A DNA stretch of 34,042 nt, taken from Nitrospirota bacterium (lineage in GTDB: Bacteria > Nitrospirota > Thermodesulfovibrionia > Thermodesulfovibrionales > JdFR-85). How positions within the stretch are numbered: position 1 is the stretch's first letter; each line of letters starts with the position of its first letter. The notes beneath the pieces are model-generated. The model was not told where the DNA came from. It saw only the letters and a program-made list of their open reading frames with translations, and did no database searches. Of the stretch, positions 20,624-28,280 are shown piece after piece. The DNA is taken from positions 16,580 to 50,621 of the forward strand of contig JAADIE010000062.1 in assembly GCA_013151495.1 (NCBI GenBank), in the 5' to 3' direction. The translations under genes were made by a program, and so were the position numbers.

Positions 20624-20923
20624 ATGGGGAAAATTAATGAATACACAAATCTTGTTTGTAAAGGCTATTGCGCATTTTATAAAGAAGGAAAAGAGGAACT
20701 TCTTTGCGGAACCTATCAGTATATAATTTCTAACTTCACGGAAGAGAAAATCAGGGATATCCCCCAGGACTACAAGCCTGATTTTAGTAAAGACCAGAAG
20801 ATAATGGATTTAATCTGCTCAAAATGCGAATTCCTGATCGATGGCTGTGGTTACCGTGAAGGTGAGGGTACACCACCCTGTGGTGGGTATACAATCGTGG
20901 AATGGTTACTCAAGCATTCCTGA
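20624..20923 (+). CDS. Small cysteine-rich protein, function unknown (possible metal or Fe-S binding)
   Basis: 99 aa from ATG 20624 with 7 Cys: CKGYC, LLC, CSKC, DGC, PPC. Confidence 0.65.
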   Translation: MGKINEYTNLVCKGYCAFYKEGKEELLCGTYQYIISNFTEEKIRDIPQDYKPDFSKDQKIMDLICSKCEFLIDGCGYREGEGTPPCGGYTIVEWLLKHS

Positions 20924-21559
20924 TAGAGGACATCCCTCGCAAAGGGGTTTTGGTTTGCAGTATTCCTTACCAAGCCTAACAAATAGGGCATGGTATTCAT
21001 TAAACAACTGCACATCCTCTGGCAGGTGGTCATGAAAGATCCTCTGTACCTCGTCATAGGTAACCTTTACATCTTCTATAATCCTGTGTCTTACAAGTAC
21101 CCTTTTGGTGTAGGCATCAACAACAAATACAGGTCTTTGAAGGGCATAAAGCAGTATTGAATCGGCTGTTTCTGGGCCTATACCTCTTACCTCAAGTAAC
21201 TCCTCTCTTAGAAGCCTGGTTGGGACTTTCCCCATTGAATCTATGTTTGCCGAGTATCTCTTCACAAAATATTCAACAAAGCTCTTCAGTCTCTGGGCCT
21301 TTATGTTGAAATACCCGGCTGGACGAATAAGCTCGGCAAGCCTGTTATGTGTACAGCGGTATATTATGTGGGGGTTAAGCATATTATTTGCTTTAAGGTT
21401 GGCTATAGCCCTCTCCACATTTGACCAGTTGGTGTTCTGGGTAAGGATGGCTCCCACCATTACCTCAAAAGGTGTTTCTGCAGGCCACCACTGTTGTGGA
21501 CCAAAGCAATCATAGAGTTTTTTATAAATCTTAAGAAGTGAAGAATCTAACCAACCCAC
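20906..21559 (-). CDS. Endonuclease III-like HhH-GPD DNA glycosylase with [4Fe-4S] motif
   Basis: AILTQNTNWSNVERA, LLEVRGIGPETADSILLYAL, VVDAYTKRVL, C-terminal CKPKPLCEGCP. Confidence 0.9.
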   Translation of the reverse strand: MGWLDSSLLKIYKKLYDCFGPQQWWPAETPFEVMVGAILTQNTNWSNVERAIANLKANNMLNPHIIYRCTHNRLAELIRPAGYFNIKAQRLKSFVEYFVKRYSANIDSMGKVPTRLLREELLEVRGIGPETADSILLYALQRPVFVVDAYTKRVLVRHRIIEDVKVTYDEVQRIFHDHLPEDVQLFNEYHALFVRLGKEYCKPKPLCEGCPLSGMLE

Positions 21560-21561
21560 CC

Positions 21562-22080
21562 TTATAACTTATTCAACTCCTTATGTAACTTCTCAAGTGG
21601 AAATTGCTCGGCAATCTTAAGAACATCCTGGTACTCCATGTTGAGGTAATTGATCATGAACAATACGACAAACTCGGGTTTATTGGTAAGTAATACAAGA
21701 ACAGCACCATTTTTATCTTTTTTCCTGTGATTCAGCCCTGCTGGCAATCCCTTTATTTTTGTGGTTTTAAAGAGTTCTTCATCGTTCTCAAAGGTCATCC
21801 CCATTGTAAAAGGGGTCCATAAACCATAGGCGGCCTGTCCAAGCACAATCTCAACATGCATCTCCCTGTCACCCTGTCTGTAAGTCCTTTCAGAAGATAT
21901 TGTATTGCCCATAGGGCTTTTCATCTCGCTGCCTGTGGGTTTTGATGCCTTCCAATCTTTAAGATCTATCAAATATTTATAGAAGTCAGTATACTTTAGA
22001 TCAATAGCACTAACCAAACCTCTGTTAATCAAAAGGATACTGAAAAGCATGATCAAAAAAACAAATCCCTTTGAGCGCAT
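21562..22080 (-). CDS. Hypothetical secreted protein
   Basis: 172 aa with N-terminal signal peptide (MRSKGFVFLIMLFSILLINRGLVSA); GGAGGATC RBS-like sequence upstream. Confidence 0.65.
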   Translation of the reverse strand: MRSKGFVFLIMLFSILLINRGLVSAIDLKYTDFYKYLIDLKDWKASKPTGSEMKSPMGNTISSERTYRQGDREMHVEIVLGQAAYGLWTPFTMGMTFENDEELFKTTKIKGLPAGLNHRKKDKNGAVLVLLTNKPEFVVLFMINYLNMEYQDVLKIAEQFPLEKLHKELNKL

Positions 22081-22200
22081 TAGATCCTCCTTGTTTAAAG
22101 TTTTTTATAATTATATCAAATTTAATATGACATAAATCATAACTCTAACTTGCAATATAATGTTATCTTATAATAGAAGGTTTAGATTCTTACGGTTAAG

Positions 22201-22389
22201 ATGCACTTTTTTATTATCTCATATCAAGATTGTGTAGGCTGTGGTGCCTGTGTTGAGGTCTGTCCTGAACTTTTTGAACTAATTGGAGATAAAGCCTGGA
22301 TAAAAATGTCCGATAAGATAATTCAATGAGAAGAGGTTGTGTTAATCTGTCCTGTAGGGGCAATAAGTATAGAGGATAATCAAAAATGA
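22201..22389 (+). pseudogene. Single [4Fe-4S] ferredoxin interrupted by one in-frame TGA (22327-22329); nonsense mutation, sequencing error or recoding
   Basis: Frame reads MHFFIISYQDCVGCGACVEVCPELFELIGDKAWIKMSDKIIQ*EEVVLICPVGAISIEDNQK*; the distal part keeps the final CP motif and its stop overlaps the next ATG (ATGA 22386-22389). Confidence 0.85.
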
Positions 22390-22901
22390 AGACCAATATA
22401 GTCGAAACAGGAATCGTTTTAGAAACAAAGGACGACCTTGCAAAAGTTCAGATCAAGCAGGGAAAGTCCTGTAAAGGATGTGCCATGGGCAAGCTTGGTA
22501 TGTGCAGACCTGGTGGGGCAGGTATGGTCCTGCTGGTAAAAAATCCACTAAAAGCAAAAGAGGGTGACACGGTTATGATTGGTCTTGACAAAAAGACCCA
22601 TACCAAGGGGTATTTCGTAGTTTTTATCCTTCCAATGATTATTCTTGTTATCTCTACAGTTGCCGGATATCTTCTTTCCCAAAAACTACAAATACAGGGT
22701 CTCGAGGTCGTAACAGGCTTTTCAGGGTTAGCCATAGCAATATACTTCTCCCTTAAAAAGATCAACAGGATGGACAAAGAGGTAACCATGTACATAAAAA
22801 GGATAGTAAAAGATGTCCCGGACTTTTCGTGGGAGGTAAATTATGGGGCAGAAGGAGGTGATTATCTGTCGGGCTTTGCTGGCAACAGCAAAAAAAATTA
22901 A
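22386..22901 (+). CDS. RseC/MucC-family (SoxR-reducing system-like) membrane protein
   Basis: ETGIVLETKDDLAKVQIKQGKSCKGCAMGKLGMC..., two TM segments (YFVVFILPMIILVISTVAGYLL; VVTGFSGLAIAIYFSL). Confidence 0.85.
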   Translation: MKTNIVETGIVLETKDDLAKVQIKQGKSCKGCAMGKLGMCRPGGAGMVLLVKNPLKAKEGDTVMIGLDKKTHTKGYFVVFILPMIILVISTVAGYLLSQKLQIQGLEVVTGFSGLAIAIYFSLKKINRMDKEVTMYIKRIVKDVPDFSWEVNYGAEGGDYLSGFAGNSKKN

Positions 22902-22969
22902 AAAACTTACAAAGCCTTCAATCTGAAACAACCAGACTAAAAATAACCTGAGAAAAGGAGGGTATTTTT

Positions 22970-24196
22970 ATGAAAAAATCCCTTTTATTGTTACTATTTA
23001 TGCTTACAATGAGCTTGTTACTGAGTTCTAATTCAGCCCTTGCAAAAAGTAAATGTATCTCCTGCCACGAAAAGGAAACACCCGGAATAGTGAAACAGTT
23101 TCTAAGTGGAAAGATGGGCAAGGCCGGTCTTGACTGCTCAACCTGTCATGGCTCAGATCATCAAAAGGGTGCCGAAGATGCCAATCTGGCAAAGCTCCCT
23201 ACACCAGCAACCTGTAACCAGTGTCATCCTAAACAGGTAAGCCAGTACAAGGCAGGCAAGCACTCTCTGGGATGGATCGCTATGAAGGCAATGCCCATGC
23301 TCCAGCACCAGCCCTCAATGATCGTTGGCGAAGGTTATAAAGGCTGCTCTGGCTGTCATAAAATCGGTCTTAAATCAGCCGAAGAAGCCCGCGCCTATCG
23401 TTATGGTAGCGGAGCCTGCGACTCATGTCACACAAGACATACCTTTAGTGTAAAAGAGGCACGCGACCCAAGGGCATGTCAGTCCTGCCACATGGGTTTT
23501 GACCATCCTCAGTGGGAGATGTGGTCTACCTCAAAGCATGGTACTATCTGGCAGATTGAAGGCCCAGGTAGCGACAGGGCTCCAACCTGTCAGACCTGTC
23601 ATATGCCCGATGGTGATCACAATGTTATGACCTCCTGGGGATTCCTTGCTGTAAGGCTTCCTGAGGAGGACAAAGAGTGGCTTAAGGACAGAGTGGTAAT
23701 ACTACAGGCCCTGGGAGTGCTTGACGAACAGGGTAATCCAACCGAAAGGCTCGAGATTGTCAAGGCTGGTAAGGTTGCAAGACTTACAAAAGAGGAGTTT
23801 GATAGCCTCCGTGAAAAGATGTTAAATACCTGCTCTCAATGCCACAGTCGTTCATACGCTAAAAGACAGCTTGATGCTGGAGACGAAATAATCAAGGCTG
23901 CAGATCGTCTGATGGCCGAGGCAATAAAAACAGTAAAGGCCCTCTATGATGATGGTATCCTGAAAAAACCAGCCAACTGGAAGTTTGCACCAGACCTGCT
24001 ACAGTTCTACGAGGCAAAGAGCTCTATCGAGCAGGACCTCTATGTTATGTTCCTTGAGTACAGGATGAGAACCTTCCAGGGTGCCTTCCACATGAATTCA
24101 GACTACATGCACTGGTATGGATGGGCTCCAATGAAAGAGACCCTGCAGAAAATTAAGGATGAGGCAGCCAAGCTAAGGGCTGAACATAAAATGTAG
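22970..24196 (+). CDS. Octaheme c-type cytochrome, hydroxylamine oxidoreductase (HAO)-like
   Basis: Signal peptide plus eight CXXCH motifs (CISCH, CSTCH, CNQCH, CSGCH, CDSCH, CQSCH, CQTCH, CSQCH) in HAO-like order with the C-terminal helical tail FHMNSDYMHWYGWAPM; strong RBS. Confidence 0.88.
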   Translation: MKKSLLLLLFMLTMSLLLSSNSALAKSKCISCHEKETPGIVKQFLSGKMGKAGLDCSTCHGSDHQKGAEDANLAKLPTPATCNQCHPKQVSQYKAGKHSLGWIAMKAMPMLQHQPSMIVGEGYKGCSGCHKIGLKSAEEARAYRYGSGACDSCHTRHTFSVKEARDPRACQSCHMGFDHPQWEMWSTSKHGTIWQIEGPGSDRAPTCQTCHMPDGDHNVMTSWGFLAVRLPEEDKEWLKDRVVILQALGVLDEQGNPTERLEIVKAGKVARLTKEEFDSLREKMLNTCSQCHSRSYAKRQLDAGDEIIKAADRLMAEAIKTVKALYDDGILKKPANWKFAPDLLQFYEAKSSIEQDLYVMFLEYRMRTFQGAFHMNSDYMHWYGWAPMKETLQKIKDEAAKLRAEHKM

Positions 24197-24209
24197 GCAT
24201 CCTCTAAGG

Positions 24210-24246
24210 CAAGATGGGCACGCTTCCTGTGCCCATCTTGTTTTTA
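24210..24246 (+). terminator. Rho-independent terminator after the HAO-like gene
   Basis: 12 bp stem CAAGATGGGCAC/GTGCCCATCTTG, 7 nt loop, followed by TTTTT. Confidence 0.9.
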
Positions 24247-24294
24247 AAACACAGTGTGCTCAGAGTTTAGCAGAGTCCACAGAGGGGTAAAGTG

Positions 24295-24300
24295 TATAAT
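24295..24300 (+). promoter_or_regulatory. Putative -10 box (TATAAT) 8 nt before nfi ATG
   Basis: Exact TATAAT, no Shine-Dalgarno. Confidence 0.5.
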
Positions 24301-24308
24301 ATCTGTAA

Positions 24309-24971
24309 ATGTCTATTATATGGCCAGAGATTCTTTCCGAGGCTAAAAGGGTTCAGACCGAGCTTAAGAAAAAAGTAAAAATAAGAAAACTCCTTAGCCC
24401 TCCCAAAATAATAGCAGGTGCAGATGCCATATTCTACAAAGACTACACAATCTCAGCAGTAGTGGTAATGGAGTATCCTTCTTTAAAGGTTATTGAAGAG
24501 GCAAGCCATACAGTTAAGACAACCTTTCCCTACATACCAGGTTATCTCTCTTTCAGGGAAGGCCCTGCCATAGTTACGGCATTTGAGAAGCTTCGTCACA
24601 AACCTGATGTTATCCTGTTTGATGGTCAGGGAATTGCCCATCCTCAGGGGCTTGGCATTGCCTCGCATCTGGGTATTGTGCTCAATATACCATCAATTGG
24701 TTGTGCCAAGTCAAAACTTGTGGGTGATTTCCAGATGCCTTCCCCAAAAAAGGGTGCCTGGTCTACACTCAAATATAAAGGAAGAACCATTGGGGCTGTT
24801 TTAAGAACCCGAACCGGTGTAAAACCGGTTTTTGTATCTCCAGGGCACCTGATAACCCTTGATGAGGCTGTGGAGATTGTGCTCCGCTGTAGCCACTACC
24901 GAATACCCGAGCCCATCAGAGTAGCAGACAAGCTAACAAGAAAACTCAAAGCCCTCATTACCACCTCGTAG
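24309..24971 (+). CDS. nfi: Endonuclease V
   Basis: IAGADAIFYKD, PYIPGYLSFREGPA, DVILFDGQGIAHPQGLGIASHLGI, GCAKSKL. Confidence 0.93.
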   Translation: MSIIWPEILSEAKRVQTELKKKVKIRKLLSPPKIIAGADAIFYKDYTISAVVVMEYPSLKVIEEASHTVKTTFPYIPGYLSFREGPAIVTAFEKLRHKPDVILFDGQGIAHPQGLGIASHLGIVLNIPSIGCAKSKLVGDFQMPSPKKGAWSTLKYKGRTIGAVLRTRTGVKPVFVSPGHLITLDEAVEIVLRCSHYRIPEPIRVADKLTRKLKALITTS

Positions 24972-24983
24972 GTGGTAATGAGG
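24953..24983. repeat. 13 bp perfect stem-loop overlapping the nfi stop codon
   Basis: CCTCATTACCACC-TCGTA-GGTGGTAATGAGG; TAG stop lies at the loop/stem edge; no T-tract follows. Confidence 0.8.
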
Positions 24984-25031
24984 CTGAAACCAGGAGGCTA
25001 AAGAATAGTATGGAAGAAAAAAGTAATCTGC

Positions 25032-25037
25032 TATAAT
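25032..25037 (+). promoter_or_regulatory. Putative -10 box (TATAAT) 7 nt before the ATG of the DUF3553-like gene
   Basis: Exact TATAAT, no Shine-Dalgarno. Confidence 0.5.
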
Positions 25038-25044
25038 AATAAAA

Positions 25045-25272
25045 ATGCGTAGAAGGCTTTATCTAAGGGTTGGCGACAGGGTTGTGCATCTCAGATACCA
25101 CTACTGGGGTGAGGGTGTGGTAATAGAAGAAAAGCACTCAAGCCTTGAGGGGGGCTTCTGTCTGGTCAAGATCAGGTTCGAGGATGGTGAGGAAAGGTCT
25201 TTTATTAACGACCTTGACAATGAGTGTTGCTGCTACTATTCGGGCATCAGGCTGATTTGCTCAACTCTTTAG
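25045..25272 (+). CDS. Small DUF3553-like protein
   Basis: VGDRVVHLRYHYWGEGVVIEE...LVKIRFEDGEERSFINDLDNECCCYYSGIRL: small beta-barrel-like pattern plus CCC motif. Confidence 0.65.
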   Translation: MRRRLYLRVGDRVVHLRYHYWGEGVVIEEKHSSLEGGFCLVKIRFEDGEERSFINDLDNECCCYYSGIRLICSTL

Positions 25273-26215
25273 CCCTGAGATACTGCTTTAAAAACTCCGA
25301 GCCCTCTCCGCTGTATAATCTACCCTGGTATGTGTTGAGGCTTTCAAATCGGAGATCAATATCCCTGGTAATCTGATGTCTTGTTTTGTCCCACCTGGGT
25401 GCAATGAGTATTTCATCCGGAGCTGTTGCAAAGAGTCTCTGAAGCACTATGTCGGGAGATAGCCTTTCGATAAACCTGACTAAAAAGTCTAAATACTCCT
25501 CGTACTGGAATGTATAAAAGGGCTCTTCCCTGTAATATTGCTCCATAACGGTGTCTTTAACAACCTGTAACTGATGAATCTTCAGGAAACCAATCGGCAA
25601 TTCGGAGACCACTTTTGCCATCTCAAACATCTCGTCGATGGTTTCGGTTGGAAAGCCAACAATAATATGGGCACCAATATGAATACCTCTGCCCTCAGTT
25701 GCATAAACCGCATCAAGGAAACACTGGAAGTCATGCCCACGGTTTATATACTGGAGAGTCTTATCGTAGATAGACTGAAGACCATACTCAACAAGCACAA
25801 AATAGTCACGGGCTATCTTCTGTAGAAGCCTGAGTTTTTCTTCATCCACACAATCAGGCCTTGTCCCTATAGCAAGCCCCACAACAGAGGGTTCCTTTAA
25901 TGCCTCGTAATAGAGTTCCTCCAGCTTATCAACAGGTGCATAGGTATTTGTGTAGGGCTGAAAATATACAATGAACTTATTTGCCTTGTACCGTTTCCTC
26001 AGGTACTTAATCCCATTTTCTATCTGCTCACTAAGGGGTGTAACAGCACGGCATGACTGTGGACGGAAGCTATCGTTGTTGCAGTAAATGCAGCCACCCA
26101 TACCAACTGTGCCATCACGATTTGGGCATGTAAAGCCTGCATCTACATTTACCTTATAAACCCTTTCACCGTAAAGCTCTTTCAGATATTGTCCAAAGGC
26201 CCTGTATCTACGCAT
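25247..26215 (-). CDS. Radical SAM protein, TIGR01212/YhcC family
   Basis: YKVNVDAGFTCPNRDGTVGMGGCIYCNN (CX7CX2C), HIGAHIIVGFPTET. Confidence 0.93.
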   Translation of the reverse strand: MRRYRAFGQYLKELYGERVYKVNVDAGFTCPNRDGTVGMGGCIYCNNDSFRPQSCRAVTPLSEQIENGIKYLRKRYKANKFIVYFQPYTNTYAPVDKLEELYYEALKEPSVVGLAIGTRPDCVDEEKLRLLQKIARDYFVLVEYGLQSIYDKTLQYINRGHDFQCFLDAVYATEGRGIHIGAHIIVGFPTETIDEMFEMAKVVSELPIGFLKIHQLQVVKDTVMEQYYREEPFYTFQYEEYLDFLVRFIERLSPDIVLQRLFATAPDEILIAPRWDKTRHQITRDIDLRFESLNTYQGRLYSGEGSEFLKQYLRAKELSKSA

Positions 26216-26218
26216 TGT

Positions 26219-26415
26219 TTATCCTTTACCAATTTCTTTTATAGACAATGCCCTGCAAATTTTCTTTGCCAATTTATCAGGTATTTTTCTGTATGACGAG
26301 GTATAGCTTCTACATGTCCTGTTTGAGGATTGCACCATAATGAATGTGATGACCCTTCTCTTTTAAGATAACAACCATGTTTCCTTAAATGCCTGAGAAG
26401 TGTGCTTCTTTTCAT
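26219..26415 (-). pseudogene. hicA: HicA-type mRNA interferase toxin, frameshifted
   Basis: Reverse strand reads MKRSTLLRHLRKHGCYLKREGSSHSLWCNPQTGHVEAIPRHTEK then leaves the HicA frame (stop at 26239-26241); the expected tail IPDKLAKKICRALSIKEIGKG* is in the -1 frame, ending 26219; ATGA overlap with hicB. Confidence 0.85.
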
Positions 26416-26627
26416 TCTATAGCAACAACCTCAGCTATAGCATCCTCAGGAACTCCCTTTAATGCATCCTGTCTTCTATCTTCCAAAATTAACTTAATTG
26501 CCTCCGACAGGCTTTTTAGACACTCCTCTTTTGTTTTACCCTGCCCATTGGCACCTGGAATTTCAGGGCAATATGCAATAAACCATTCTCCGTCTTTCTC
26601 TATTATAGCTGTAAATTCATTATGCAT
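26412..26627 (-). CDS. hicB: HicB-family antitoxin
   Basis: FTAIIEKDGEWFIAYCPEIPGANGQGKTKEECLKSLSEAIKLILEDRR. Confidence 0.93.
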   Translation of the reverse strand: MHNEFTAIIEKDGEWFIAYCPEIPGANGQGKTKEECLKSLSEAIKLILEDRRQDALKGVPEDAIAEVVAIE

Positions 26628-26629
26628 TT

Positions 26630-27268
26630 TTAACCTCTGTTATAACCTTTTGCAATCTTTTCTATTATTTTAACAAATTCCATAGAACGCTTACTTATGT
26701 CAGAAGCTCTAAGTATATCAGAGGCCACTGCTACTGCCGCTGCACCTGCAGCAAAGACCTCTTCAAGGCTCTCAAGCCTTATTCCACCAATGGCTACAAC
26801 CGGAAGAGACACCCTTTTTGTTACCTCCTTCAGTAATTCAACTCCCTTTGGCTCATCTGCATCGGCCTTGGTCGTAGTCCTATATATCGGGCCAAAACCA
26901 ATGTAATCAACTCCCTTTTTTTCAGCCTCTGCAGCCTCCTTCAGGCTATGGGTTGAATGCCCTATTATGGCGGTGCCCATAAACTTCCTTGCCCTTTCAG
27001 GCGGGAAATCATCCTGCCCAAGGTGCACACCATCTGCTTCAACCGCAAGAGCTATATCAGGATGGTCATTAACAATAAAAACTGCTGAGTATTGTCTTGT
27101 AAGCAGTCGGAGCCTTTCTGCCATATAAAATATCTCCCTTCTTGGTAGCTCTTTCTCTCTTAGCTGTATCCACCTTATTCCTCCATCAAGCACGGCCTTA
27201 ACCATATCCTCTACTGAAATGTCTCTTACCTTTCTGTCGGTTATAAAGCAAACACCACCATAAAGCAT
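26630..27268 (-). CDS. thiE: Thiamine phosphate synthase
   Basis: IRWIQLREKELPRRE, FIVNDHPDIALAVEADGVHLGQDD, IIGHSTHSLKEA, YIGFGPIYRTTTKADA, VAIGGI. Confidence 0.95.
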   Translation of the reverse strand: MLYGGVCFITDRKVRDISVEDMVKAVLDGGIRWIQLREKELPRREIFYMAERLRLLTRQYSAVFIVNDHPDIALAVEADGVHLGQDDFPPERARKFMGTAIIGHSTHSLKEAAEAEKKGVDYIGFGPIYRTTTKADADEPKGVELLKEVTKRVSLPVVAIGGIRLESLEEVFAAGAAAVAVASDILRASDISKRSMEFVKIIEKIAKGYNRG

Positions 27269-27285
27269 AAACCAGCCCCCCTTAG

Positions 27286-28275
27286 CTACCAGCTAATAAT
27301 CCAGGAAATCAATAAAAGAAACATAACAAACAGAAACACAGCAACCCCCACCACTGAGATGGATACAATGGCATCCTCGGCCTCGGGCTCTTTTCTTGCC
27401 TGTCCTATATAGGGCTTTTCAACAAGCCTTCCGCCATAGTAGTTTGGCCCACCAAGTCGTATGCCAAGGGCACCGGCCATGGCAGCCTCTGGATAGCCTG
27501 CATTAGGGCTTGAGTGTTTATTACCATCAGAAACAAAGGTTTTAATGGATTCCCTGAAGCTAAGCCCCTGATATACCACCCCTAAAATACCTGCAGACAG
27601 GGCTATAAAAATTCCCGTCAGACGGGCAGGTATATAGTTGGCAACATCGTCACACTTTGCTGCAAAGTATCCAAAGTTTATGTACCTCTCGTTCTTATAA
27701 CCAATCATGGAATCAAGTGTATTAATCGCCTTGTAAATAAATGCCCCGGGCAGACCAAAAAGGAAAAGGTAAAAAACAGGTGCAATCACACCATCTGAGG
27801 CATTCTCTGCCACTGTCTCAACTGTTGCCCTGACAATGGAGGGGCTGTCGAGCTCGGCCGTGTCTCTACCAACAATGTATGAAAGCCTCTTTCTTGCAAG
27901 CTCAATACTTCCCTCTGTAAGTGCATGAATCACCGCTGATGCCTCATCAGAAAGCCCTCTTAAAGCAATGGCAAAGGAGCCCACAAGCCCTACAAGTATA
28001 TCAGACAGGGGAAGCCCCAAAAGCCTTGTATCACCTGTAACTCCTCTTAATAACATCTCAACAGCAAAGGCAAGCACTCCTGTTATTGCCACCACAAGCG
28101 TGACTGTAACCGCTCCGGCCAGCTTCTCGGTAAAGCCATCGTAGGTATACTTTCTTATCCATACCTCTATTAACTCGATCAAACGGCCAATCCATCTTAC
28201 AGGATGGGGCATCCATCGGGGGTCACCAATCAGGAGGTCTGTACTGAGTGCTATCAAAACCGGTTTTATAAACAT
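27286..28275 (-). CDS. cbiB: Adenosylcobinamide-phosphate synthase
   Basis: LIGDPRWMPHPVRWIGRLI, RDTAELDSPSIVRATVETVAENASDGVIAPVFY, SPNAGYPEAAMAGALGIRLGGPNYYGG. Confidence 0.95.
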   Translation of the reverse strand: MFIKPVLIALSTDLLIGDPRWMPHPVRWIGRLIELIEVWIRKYTYDGFTEKLAGAVTVTLVVAITGVLAFAVEMLLRGVTGDTRLLGLPLSDILVGLVGSFAIALRGLSDEASAVIHALTEGSIELARKRLSYIVGRDTAELDSPSIVRATVETVAENASDGVIAPVFYLFLFGLPGAFIYKAINTLDSMIGYKNERYINFGYFAAKCDDVANYIPARLTGIFIALSAGILGVVYQGLSFRESIKTFVSDGNKHSSPNAGYPEAAMAGALGIRLGGPNYYGGRLVEKPYIGQARKEPEAEDAIVSISVVGVAVFLFVMFLLLISWIISW

Positions 28276-28280
28276 TTCCG

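Noticed and set aside
26389-26673. 94 aa plus-strand ORF over hicB
   Set aside because: Antisense to HicB, which has clear family motifs
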